A program made the position numbers and the translations under genes. 64,000 nucleotides of DNA from Nocardia amikacinitolerans NBRC 108937. GTDB taxonomy: Bacteria > Actinomycetota > Actinomycetes > Mycobacteriales > Mycobacteriaceae. The notes beneath the pieces are model-generated. The model saw nothing but the letters and a program-made list of their open reading frames with translations, did no database searches and was not told where the DNA came from. The stretch lies in the NCBI RefSeq assembly GCF_001612615.1, contig NZ_BDAU01000011.1, forward strand, positions 339,554-403,553, read 5' to 3'. This document shows, one piece after another, positions 52,344-61,469 of the stretch (its first letter is position 1; every line of letters begins with the position of its first letter).

Positions 52344-53987
52344 ATGAGCGACTCGATCGACTTCGACGCTGTGGTAATCGGGGCGGGATTCGGCGGTCTG
52401 CGGGCACTGCACGATCTCAGGAAAATGGATTTGTCGACGGTACTCCTCGAGGCCGGAACAGATGTCGGCGGTGTGTGGTACTGGAATCGCTATCCTGGAG
52501 CACGGACAGACAGCGAAGCCTGGTACTACTGTTATTCGTTTTCCAAAGAAGTACTCGCCGAATGGGATTGGTCGCAGCGGTATCCGACCCAGGACGAAAT
52601 GTCGCGATACTTCCAGTTCGTCACGGATCGGCTCGATCTGCGCAAGCACATCCGATTCCAGACGCGATTGACGGGTGCCACGTGGGACGAATCGGCCAAC
52701 GTCTGGCTGGTGCAGACAAACGACGGGCAATCGCTCAAGTGCCGGTATCTCGTTTCCGCCGCAGGTCCGCTCTCCAAGCCTTTCCTGCCCGATATTCCGG
52801 GATTGGACTCCTTCGCCGGCGAGTGGTATCAGACCGCGTTCTGGCCGAAGCACGACATCGATTTCACCGGTAAGCGAGTCGCCGTCGTAGGGACGGGCGC
52901 TTCAGGCGTTCAGGTCGTTCCCGTGGTCGCTCTGTCCGCGGCGGAGGTCACCGTGTTCCAGCGGACCCCGAACTACGTACTGCCCGCGCGGAATCGGCCG
53001 CTCGACGAGGCCGAGCGCGCGGCGATCAAAGCCGACTACGACAACATCTGGGAGCGGGCTCGCCGCCAGTTCTACGCGATGGATCTGCCGGTGTGCGAGC
53101 ACGGGGCCGCCGACTACAGTCCGGCCGACCAGCAGCGCGTACTCGAACGAGCCTGGGAGGTCGGCGGTTTCCGCTTCCTGTTCGACACGTTCAACGATCT
53201 CTGGCTCGACGGGCAGGCCAACGAGATCGCCTCGGAGTTCATTCGATCCAAGATCCGTGCCATCGTCAAGGACCCCGCCACCGCGGAGCTGCTGTGCCCG
53301 CAGTACCCGTTGGCCGCCAAGCGACCGCCTTGCGGACACGGATACTACGAGGCGTACAACCGCGAGAACGTTTCACTCGTGGATGTGAGTAAGAACCCGA
53401 TCACGGAGATCCTCCCGACGGGCCTGCGCACGGCCACCGATGTTTACGAGGCCGATGTCATCATCTTCGCTACGGGGTTCGACGCCATCACCGGTCCCGC
53501 GCAGGGGGTCGATATCCGCGGCCGCGACGGTCGGCGTCTGAGCGAGGTGTGGGAGAGCGTCCCTCGAAGCTATCTCGGAATGGCAGTCGACGGGTTCCCC
53601 AACATGTTCACTGTGGCGGGTCCATTGGGCCCCTTCGCCAACGGCCCCACCATGGTGGAGGGACAGGTCGAATGGGTCACCGACGCCATTTCGCATATGC
53701 AGCGACACGGCGCGGTCGCGATGGAGCCGACCCCCGAATCGGTCGATTCCTGGGTCCAGCATGCCGGAGAGATCCTCGAGGGCACAGTCCTGGCCAATGC
53801 CGCGACAGCCAACTCTTGGTTCCTCGGGGCAAATATTCCCGGTAAACCTCGTGGAATTCTGGCCTATTTCGGTGGCGCGGGAACGTACTTCGACCGGCTC
53901 GAGAGCGAAGCCGAAGCGGGTTTTCCCGGATTCGCCTTCACCGCAGCGGACGACACCGCGCAGCAGGTCGTCACCGTCAACAGCTGA
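52344..53987 (+). CDS. Flavin-containing (Baeyer-Villiger-type) monooxygenase
   Basis: A 547-residue flavoprotein monooxygenase. Two Rossmann motifs are present: VIGAGFGG for FAD near residue 11 and VVGTGASGVQVVP for NADPH near residue 180. GGVWYWNRYPGARTDSEAWYYCYSFS is the typical cyclohexanone-monooxygenase-like segment. The fingerprint FxGxxxHxxxWP appears as FAGEWYQTAFWP, so its histidine is glutamine. Ketone-to-ester oxidation is inferred from overall similarity and from the hydrolase downstream. AAAGGAG lies five bases before ATG 52344. Confidence 0.88.
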   Translation: MSDSIDFDAVVIGAGFGGLRALHDLRKMDLSTVLLEAGTDVGGVWYWNRYPGARTDSEAWYYCYSFSKEVLAEWDWSQRYPTQDEMSRYFQFVTDRLDLRKHIRFQTRLTGATWDESANVWLVQTNDGQSLKCRYLVSAAGPLSKPFLPDIPGLDSFAGEWYQTAFWPKHDIDFTGKRVAVVGTGASGVQVVPVVALSAAEVTVFQRTPNYVLPARNRPLDEAERAAIKADYDNIWERARRQFYAMDLPVCEHGAADYSPADQQRVLERAWEVGGFRFLFDTFNDLWLDGQANEIASEFIRSKIRAIVKDPATAELLCPQYPLAAKRPPCGHGYYEAYNRENVSLVDVSKNPITEILPTGLRTATDVYEADVIIFATGFDAITGPAQGVDIRGRDGRRLSEVWESVPRSYLGMAVDGFPNMFTVAGPLGPFANGPTMVEGQVEWVTDAISHMQRHGAVAMEPTPESVDSWVQHAGEILEGTVLANAATANSWFLGANIPGKPRGILAYFGGAGTYFDRLESEAEAGFPGFAFTAADDTAQQVVTVNS

Positions 53988-54025
53988 GTCCCGGTTTTCA
54001 CCCGCCCGCGATCCGACGTCGCGGA

Positions 54026-54056
54026 CCGGAAGGGCCCGACCGACCGGGCCTTCCGG
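54026..54056 (+). terminator. Bulged 12-bp hairpin after the monooxygenase gene
   Basis: CCGGAAGGGCCCG (54026-54038) pairs with 54045-54056 leaving one unpaired G at 54034. No T tract follows; it lies 50 bases before the hydrolase start and may attenuate rather than end transcription. Confidence 0.55.
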
Positions 54057-54106
54057 TAGCGGGTGCGACCGGTACCTGGCCAACGGTTTCAGAAAGGAAT
54101 GTGCAG

Positions 54107-55036
54107 ATGAACGAAGTCGAGTTCATCAGTGACGGACAGCGTTGCGCCGCTTGGCATTTGCCTGGTGCGGACTCGGAGCTCGACGTCGGCGACGGACGAC
54201 CCTGCGTGGTGATGGCGCATGGATTCGGTGGAACACGCGACAGCGGTTTGCTGCCGTTCGCCCGAGCATTTGCCGGAGCCGGAATCGATGTTCTCCTCTT
54301 CGATTACCGCGGTTTCGGCGATTCGGCGGGGACCCCGCGCCAGCTGGTCTCGTTCCGACGCCACCGCCGCGATTACCTCGCGGCGGTCGAGTTCGCGCGT
54401 GCGCTCGACGGCGTCGACCCCGACCGAATCGCTTTGTGGGGGACGTCCTACGGCGGTGGTCATGCTCTTGCTGTCGCGGCTGACGATCCCCGGGTCGCCG
54501 CGGTTGTGGCGCAGGTGGCCGCCGTCGACGGGATGGCGTCGCTGGCAAGTGCCGTCAAATCGAACGGTTTCGGTTTCGTCCTGAAGGTCAACCTCGCCGC
54601 AATACGCGACGTCGCGAGGTCCCTGATGGGCCGACCGCCACTGCTGGTGCCCGTCGTTGGACCGCCCGGTAGCGTCGCGGCGATGAACTCGCCCGACGCC
54701 GTGTCGGGTATGCGGGCCTTCGCCGGGCCGACGTGGCGCAACGAGTTCGCGGCCCGAGAACTACTCGCGATACCGCTCAACCGTCCGATCACCAAAGTCG
54801 GCAAACTACGGTGTCCGGTACTTCTCCAAATCGGCGAGCACGACGCGGTGGCGCCGCCCGCGACGCTCGAGCGCGTCGCGCGACGAGTAGGCAGCCGCGC
54901 CGAGGTATGCCGTTACCCGGCAGGCCATTTCGACGTCTACGTGGAACCGTGGCGGACACCCAATGTCAACGACCAAGTCGCTTTTTTGAAAAGACATTTG
55001 ACGCCGACGGCGGTCGGCGAAGTGGAGAAGCAATGA
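54107..55036 (+). CDS. Alpha/beta hydrolase
   Basis: A 309-residue alpha/beta hydrolase with the oxyanion region AHGFGGTRDS, nucleophile Ser in GTSYGGGHAL, acid Asp in QIGEHDAVAPP and His in PAGHFDVY. This completes a catalytic triad. It is placed to open the ester or lactone made by the monooxygenase. AAAGGA lies eight bases before ATG 54107, and GTG 54101 would be too close. The stop overlaps the ligase start by four bases. Confidence 0.88.
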   Translation: MNEVEFISDGQRCAAWHLPGADSELDVGDGRPCVVMAHGFGGTRDSGLLPFARAFAGAGIDVLLFDYRGFGDSAGTPRQLVSFRRHRRDYLAAVEFARALDGVDPDRIALWGTSYGGGHALAVAADDPRVAAVVAQVAAVDGMASLASAVKSNGFGFVLKVNLAAIRDVARSLMGRPPLLVPVVGPPGSVAAMNSPDAVSGMRAFAGPTWRNEFAARELLAIPLNRPITKVGKLRCPVLLQIGEHDAVAPPATLERVARRVGSRAEVCRYPAGHFDVYVEPWRTPNVNDQVAFLKRHLTPTAVGEVEKQ

Positions 55037-56646
55037 TCACGACATCAGGTCAACGCCCAGAGGTTGAGGCGGGCATCGACCTCACCCGTTCACGTCGACG
55101 CCATTGGAACAACCAGGTTTGTCGCCACGCCCGGATGATCCCCGACCATCCCGCGCTGCGGTATCTCGGTCGCACCGTGACCTGGCGAGAACTCCACGAT
55201 CGGTCGACCGCACTGGCGCGAGCCCTCCGACAGCGCGGAGTCGAGACCGGCGACCGCGTCCTGGTCCTCATGCTCAATCGGCCCGAGTACGTCGAGACGC
55301 TCCTCGCGATCACCGCCGCCGGTGCCATCGCAGTACCTGTCAACATCAGAACGAGCCCAGCCGAGGCCGTCTTCATAGCCACCGACGTGGGCGCGAAGGC
55401 CGTCGTCACGGACCGAGCCATGGCCGAACCGGCAGCAGCCGTCGCCGCGGACTCGCTCGCCATCGAGTTCATCGTCGCGGTCGATGACGCAGAGCAGGAG
55501 CAGCTGAGCTACGAGCAGTTGATCGCTGACGACACGGGCAAGCTGCCCGACATCGATGTGCCCGACGACTCCACCGCCTTGATCCTCTACACATCGGGCA
55601 CCACGGGAAAACCCAAGGGCGCGATGATTTCCCACACGAATCTCAACGCTATCTGCATGGCGTTCATCGATTCACTGTCCTGCCGCCGCGGCGATGTGGT
55701 CTCGGTCGCAGTACCGCTCTTTCACATCGGGGGAATCGCCTCGGTGCTACCGCAGCTGTACTTCGGCGGTCCGTCGGTGATCCATCCGATCGGGGAGTTC
55801 AATGGCGACCGCACCCTCGACGTCTTCGAGCAAGAGGGGACGACGTGGGTGTTCCTGGTGCCCGCGCAATGGCAGGCCGTGGCAAACGCCCAACTGCGAC
55901 GACCGCGCCCAGTAGGTCTGCGCGTGCTCAGCTGGGGCGCGGCCCCCGCTTCCGACACTCTGCTGCGGGCGATGGGCGAGGCGTTCCCCGATGCCGAAAC
56001 GGTCGCGGTATTCGGGCAAACCGAAAGTACCGGCTTCGCCTGTTATCTGGACGGTCGCTACAGCCTCAGCAAGCTCGGCTCCGTGGGGGTGGCGACGTCA
56101 GCGCTCGAGGTGCGAGTGGTCGACGACGAGATGCGTGATGTACCCGTTGGTGAGGTCGGCGAGATCGTCTTCCGAGGGCCGACGGTGATGGCCGGCTACT
56201 GGCAGCGGCCGGATGCCACAGCCGAAGCGTTCGCCGGAGGCTGGCTGCACTCCGGAGACCTCGGCCGTCAGGACGACGACGGATTCCTGTACATCGTGGA
56301 CAGGAAAAAAGACATGATCATCTCCGGCGGCGAGAACATCTACTGCGCCGAAGTCGAGAACGCACTGATGGACCACCCCGCCATCGCCGAGGTCGCCGTC
56401 ATCGGGCGCGCCGATGAACGCTGGGGCGAGATCGCCGTGGCGGTAGTGGCATTGCACGAAGACCAGACTTTCGACTTGGACGAGGTCGGCGTATTCCTCG
56501 GGGCTCGACTCGCGCGGTTCAAACACCCCAAGGATCTCGTTGTGGTCGACGAGCTTCCTCGTAATGTGGGCGGAAAGGTCCTGAAGACCGTCCTGCGCGA
56601 GACGTTCGGCAGCCAGGACCTCGGCCTTTCTCAACCCACCGCTTGA
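55033..56646 (+). CDS. Fatty-acid/acyl-CoA ligase (FadD-like, ANL superfamily)
   Basis: A 537-residue adenylate-forming ligase. Motif A3 is [15 protein letters not shown]5 region FGQTESTG, A7 GWLHSGDLGRQDDDGFLYIVDRKKDMIISGGENI, and the catalytic lysine lies in ELPRNVGGKVLKTVLRE. It should convert a free acid, such as the product of ester cleavage, to its CoA thioester at the expense of ATP. It is translationally coupled to the hydrolase. Confidence 0.93.
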   Translation: MITTSGQRPEVEAGIDLTRSRRRHWNNQVCRHARMIPDHPALRYLGRTVTWRELHDRSTALARALRQRGVETGDRVLVLMLNRPEYVETLLAITAAGAIAVPVNIRTSPAEAVFIATDVGAKAVVTDRAMAEPAAAVAADSLAIEFIVAVDDAEQEQLSYEQLIADDTGKLPDIDVPDDSTALILYTSGTTGKPKGAMISHTNLNAICMAFIDSLSCRRGDVVSVAVPLFHIGGIASVLPQLYFGGPSVIHPIGEFNGDRTLDVFEQEGTTWVFLVPAQWQAVANAQLRRPRPVGLRVLSWGAAPASDTLLRAMGEAFPDAETVAVFGQTESTGFACYLDGRYSLSKLGSVGVATSALEVRVVDDEMRDVPVGEVGEIVFRGPTVMAGYWQRPDATAEAFAGGWLHSGDLGRQDDDGFLYIVDRKKDMIISGGENIYCAEVENALMDHPAIAEVAVIGRADERWGEIAVAVVALHEDQTFDLDEVGVFLGARLARFKHPKDLVVVDELPRNVGGKVLKTVLRETFGSQDLGLSQPTA

Positions 56647-56682
56647 CGGTTCACCCCCAGTACAAGAATCACGGAGTTCCTC

Positions 56683-57840
56683 ATGCCCGAGGCATACATC
56701 GTCGACGCCATCCGGACACCGGTCGGCGTCGGCAAACTCAGCGGCGGCTTCGCCGCCATTCATCCGGCCGATCTCGGCGCGCACCCGATCAACGTCCTGG
56801 TCCAGCAAGGCGACTTCGACCCGGCCGCGATCGACGATGTCATCTACGGCTGTCTCGACACCATCGGCTCCCAGTCCGGCAATATCGCACGCACCTGCGC
56901 CATGGTCGCCGGATTACCGCAGACGGTGCCGGGGGTGACTATCGATCGACAGTGCGGATCCTCGCAACAGGCAGTGCATTTCGCGGCCCAGGCGGTCATG
57001 AGTGGCACGTCCGATCTGATCGTCGCAGGCGGCGTGCAGAAGATGAGCCAGTTCCCGATCGGTTCGTCCTACTCCGCGGGCGAACCCTACGGCGCAACCG
57101 ATCCTTGGAGCGGCTCGCCCGGCTGGATCCGGCGCTTCGGCGCCGGCGAGGTCTCCCAGTTCGCCAGTGCCGAACGCATCGCCTCGGACTGGGGCTTCTC
57201 CCGACTGGATATGGAGGAGTTCGCACTGACCAGCCACCAGCGTGCGGCCGTCGCGCAACAAGAGGGTCGCTTCGATCGCGAGATCACCCCGTTCGCCGGC
57301 GTCACTACAGACGAAGGCCCACGGCCGGACACCACCCTGGAGAAGATGGCCCGCCTCCGGACCGTGCGTCCGGACGGACAACTCACCGCGGCCGTTTCCA
57401 GCCAGATCTCCGATGGCGCCTCCGCCGTACTGGTCGCCTCGGAGCACGCCGTCAAAACCCACGGCCTGACTCCGCGGGCGCGCATCCACCACATCTCGGT
57501 GCTCGGCGACGACGCGGTCAATATCCTCACCGCTCCCCTACCCGCCACCGAACACGCTCTGCAGCGCGCAGGCCTGACGATCTCGGACATCGACCTCTAC
57601 GAGGTGAACGAGGCGTTCGCCAGCGTCCCGATGGCGTGGCTGAAACACGTCGGCGCCGATCCCGACAAGCTCAACGTCAACGGCGGCGCCATTGCGCTCG
57701 GACATCCCTTGGGCGCCTCCGGTACGAGACTGATGATTACGCTCCTGCACGAACTCGAACGCACCGGCGGCCGCTACGGACTGCAAACCATGTGCGAAGG
57801 CGGCGGCGTGGCCAACGTGACCATCATCGAACGCCTGTAG
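56683..57840 (+). CDS. Thiolase (acetyl-CoA C-acyltransferase)
   Basis: A 385-residue thiolase. The nucleophile Cys is in DRQCGSSQQAV, the NEAF block supplies the active-site Asn region, His is in NGGAIALGHPLGASG and the second Cys in TMCEGGGVANV. It removes an acetyl unit from 3-oxoacyl-CoA and ends the monooxygenase-hydrolase-ligase series. It starts 36 bases after the ligase stop. A second thiolase of the same subfamily lies at 61.5 kb. Confidence 0.94.
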   Translation: MPEAYIVDAIRTPVGVGKLSGGFAAIHPADLGAHPINVLVQQGDFDPAAIDDVIYGCLDTIGSQSGNIARTCAMVAGLPQTVPGVTIDRQCGSSQQAVHFAAQAVMSGTSDLIVAGGVQKMSQFPIGSSYSAGEPYGATDPWSGSPGWIRRFGAGEVSQFASAERIASDWGFSRLDMEEFALTSHQRAAVAQQEGRFDREITPFAGVTTDEGPRPDTTLEKMARLRTVRPDGQLTAAVSSQISDGASAVLVASEHAVKTHGLTPRARIHHISVLGDDAVNILTAPLPATEHALQRAGLTISDIDLYEVNEAFASVPMAWLKHVGADPDKLNVNGGAIALGHPLGASGTRLMITLLHELERTGGRYGLQTMCEGGGVANVTIIERL

Positions 57841-57936
57841 GAGGCCGGCACAGCTGAGATCATGCTGACGCGCAGGCTGTAGCGGCTCCCCGAGTCCTTC
57901 TCCAGTGAGCGACCCGGCACGCGACCGCGACACCGA

Positions 57937-60900
57937 TCAGGACGATCGATGGTTCCGCCGCTCGGTATCTTCTGCGATCCAAGCTGCGATCTGAGTGCGC
58001 GAGGTGAATCCGAGTTTGGTGAGGATGTGTTCGACGTGGCCCTGCGCGGTCCGTTGCGAGATCACCAATTCGGCAGCGATCTGCCGGTTGGTCATGCCTT
58101 GGGCGATGAGATCCGCAACCTGCCGCTCACGCTTGGTCAATATGCACCGACCCGACTCGGGCGTCGTGGCGGTGGGTCGCTCATCCAGTGCATAAGACAC
58201 GGCTTCATCCATGCTCATCGCTCGACCGTGTCCGAAGGATGAATCGAATCGCCTTGTCCCGAGGGCTGATCGCGCCAGTCGCACGCATTCGTCGTGATGC
58301 TGCGGCATTGGGAAGATACCCTCGGGGCTCCCGACAGATCGCCAGAGTTCCTGGACGGCTCCCATCAGCACGGCCGCGCGCTCGGCGTCACCATCGGCGC
58401 CGACAATCCAGGCCAGCGCCTCGAGACTCAACGCTGCCACAACCGGGCTGCCCACTCGACGATTCAATCGCAGCGCACGCTGGAGCAGGTCGATCGCCTC
58501 GGACCCCTCACCTTGCTGCCAGACCGCGATGCTCGTGTCCCGCAATGCGGCAGACCGAAAAAGCGATTCGCCGCATGCCTCGGTGATGGAGAGCACTTGC
58601 CGGTGGTACTCGAGCGCCCGCTCCGTATCACCGGTCAGTTCGTGCACCCAACCGAGCACGGTCAGGGCGGCGACGTACAGGTATCCACTGCGGTCCGAAC
58701 TGAATCCGTCGGCGGCTCGTTCGAAGGAATCGGAAGCCGCGGCAAGCTCACCCCGATAGAACTGCAGGCCGCCCTCGCAGTAGGCGATCAGCGCCTGAAC
58801 CATCGGGGTGGGAGCCTGTTCAGTGAGCACGCGTCCCTGCTCCACGAGGCTGTCAGCCGCCTGAAGATCGCCCTGCATGGACGCCAAGACGCAGCCCACG
58901 TAGAGCGCTTTGACACGGTCGGGCACGGGTTGTCGGGCGGGGTGGTCCAGAACCCGCGCTATCCACGATCGAGCCTCGCTGTACATGCCTCGGAAATTCC
59001 AGAACATGAACAGTGCCGTGGCGGTCCGTAGCCCGGCTTCGGCCGCCTCCTCGCTGTTCTCGTCCAAACAGTATTCGAGCGCGTCGCGCAGGTTCGGTTG
59101 CTCACGCTCGAGCCTGGCGAGCCAGTAGGGCTGCCGGTCGCTGATCCAGCCCGCCTCCGCATCCATCGCCAACCGCTGATACCAGTCGCGGTGCCGCCGA
59201 CGCATATCGCCGTATTCGCCGACGTCATACAGCTTCTGCCTGCCGTATTCCCGTAGCGTCTCCAGCATCCGGAAGCGCACCACACCGCCGGCCTCGTCCC
59301 GGATCAGGATCGACTTGTCCACCAGCGAGGACAGCACATCGAGCGGGCCGCCCGGTGGGAGATCAGCGCCACAGATATCTTCGGCGGCGTCGAGTTCGAA
59401 ACCGCCGGCAAAGACCGACAACCGAGCCCACAGCCGCTGCTCGGCCGGGTCGCACAACTGGTAGCTCCAGTCGACGCACCAACGCAGGGTTTGTTGCCGC
59501 GTCGGTGCGGTGCGGCTCGCGCGAGTGAGCAACGCGTATCGGTCGTCGAGGCGTTGCAGGATCTGCTCGGGCGACATCGTGCGCATCCGGGCGGCGGCGA
59601 GCTCGATCGCCAGCGGTATTCCGTCCAGCCGAGCACAGATGCGGGCGATGGCGGCCCCGTTGTCCGCGGTCGGCTCGAAATCCGGGATTACGGCGGTCGC
59701 GCGGTCTGCGAACAGCGTCACCGCGTCGTAGCGGGGCAGTCCCCGTAACGACGGTTCTTTGTCCGGATCGGGCACCGGCAGCGGCGACACTCGAAATACC
59801 GCCTCACCAGGGATATCCAGCGGTTCGCGGCTGGTGGCTAGGATCCGCAGATCGGGACAGGACTGCAACCAGGGCTCGACCAGCCCCGCGACCTCCGGAG
59901 CCAGCTGCTCGCAGTTGTCCAGCACCAGCAGCGACTCGCGGCCGGACAGGAACTCGGCTATCACCTCCGGAAGCGGCCGCGTCGACTCGTCACGCAACCC
60001 CAGGCCGGCCGCAACGACTGCGAGCAGCAGCGAGGGGTCGGTTACGTCGGCCAGTTCTATCAACCACAGCCCGTCGGCGAAGTCTTTGCGCACAAGAGAG
60101 GCGGCACGCAGTGCTAACCGGGTTTTGCCGACCCCACCGATTCCCGTCAACGTCACCAACCGGCTCGAAGCCAGCCGATTCCTCACTTGCGCCACCTCGG
60201 TGCGGCGGTCGATGAAACTGGTCAACTCGAGCGGCAGAGCCGCTGCGCTGCGGCGAGCTATCGATGGCGCTGCGGGCGGGCGCCATCCCCGCAAGGCCGA
60301 CTTGCGATCTCGGCGCTGCGCGCCCGGTTCAGCCTGCAGCGCCATGTCTTCGACCGCGTATCCGTGGTGGCGCTGCACTTGCCGGATCGACTCGCCCAGC
60401 GCCGCCGCCGACGGCCGTTGGCCGGGATCGCGGCTCATCGCGGTCGCGACCACTGCGGACACATCGTCGGCGATACCGCTCTCGCGCAGGTCCGGCACAG
60501 GCTGAGTGGTGATCCGCAGGAACTGGGTGACAACGTTCTCCCCGCTGCGCCGTTCGAACGCCGCGTGCCCGGTCAGCGCGCAGAACAGGGTGGCGCCCAG
60601 CCCGTAGACGTCCGCGGACGGGCCGGGGGTTTCGCCCTCGAGCACTTCCGGGGCAGTGAACGCCGGGGATCCGGTGAGGGTGCCCGCATCGGTTTGGAAT
60701 CCCCCGGCGATCCGGGCGATGCCGAAGTCGGTCAACGCGGGCTCGCCGTAATCGGTCAGCAGAATGTTTCCCGGCTTCACGTCCCGATGCACGATGTCGA
60801 GGCGATGTGCGCTCTCCAGTGCTCCGGCGATCTTCACACCGATCCACAACACAGCCTCGACCGGCAGGGGACCTTGACTGCGGATCCGGACGTCCAGCGA

Positions 60901-61227
60901 GTCCAACGGGTGATATGGCATCACCAGGTACGGCCGCCCGCTCGCGGTAGCCCCCGACTGAAGCACCGTCACGATATTCGGATGCCCTGTCAGTCGGCCC
61001 ATCGCCTGCTGCTCACGGAAGAATCGCGCCCGGTTCTCCGTATCGAGGTCGGCGGTCAGGATTTTCACCGCCACCGTTCGGTCCAGATCGGCCTGCGTGC
61101 ACCGATAGACCACACCGAAACCGCCCCGCCCGATTTCCTCGGCATCGTCGAACCCTGCCGAGCGCAACTCCTCCGTGACCGGCTCGGACACGTCACGGAC
61201 TGTCCGGTAAGGATCATCCTCGGCCAT
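57937..61227 (-). CDS. PknK-like Ser/Thr kinase fused to NB-ARC/TPR/LuxR regulator
   Basis: A 1096-residue protein with three modules. Residues about 20-290 are a Ser/Thr kinase ([49 protein letters not shown]), very like the PknK kinase domain. Residues about 330-640 are an NTPase ([32 protein letters not shown]), followed by TPR-like helices. The C-terminus (about 1025-1090) is a LuxR/NarL HTH ([31 protein letters not shown]). No membrane helix is seen, so it is cytoplasmic. ATG 61227 is preferred over GTG 61251. It is convergent with the thiolase operon. Confidence 0.93.
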   Translation of the reverse strand: [1096 protein letters not shown]

Positions 61228-61469
61228 TGGCAGCACACCATCCGCCAGCACGTCCCGACACTGGGGAACACGCGTTAATTCGTGGTTAATAGGCAGCGTA
61301 TCCCACTACACATCGCACACTGTGCTGTTTGGAGGGCGCCTTCCATTGCTGCGACTGGGGCGACCTGCCGATATGAACACTCATGGGCGTAGCCCTGTTC
61401 GGATGTCTACGGCCGCAGGGTCATTCAGCCGAGCGGCGCCCTTCGGCATGTCGGCACGATAGGACGGCG

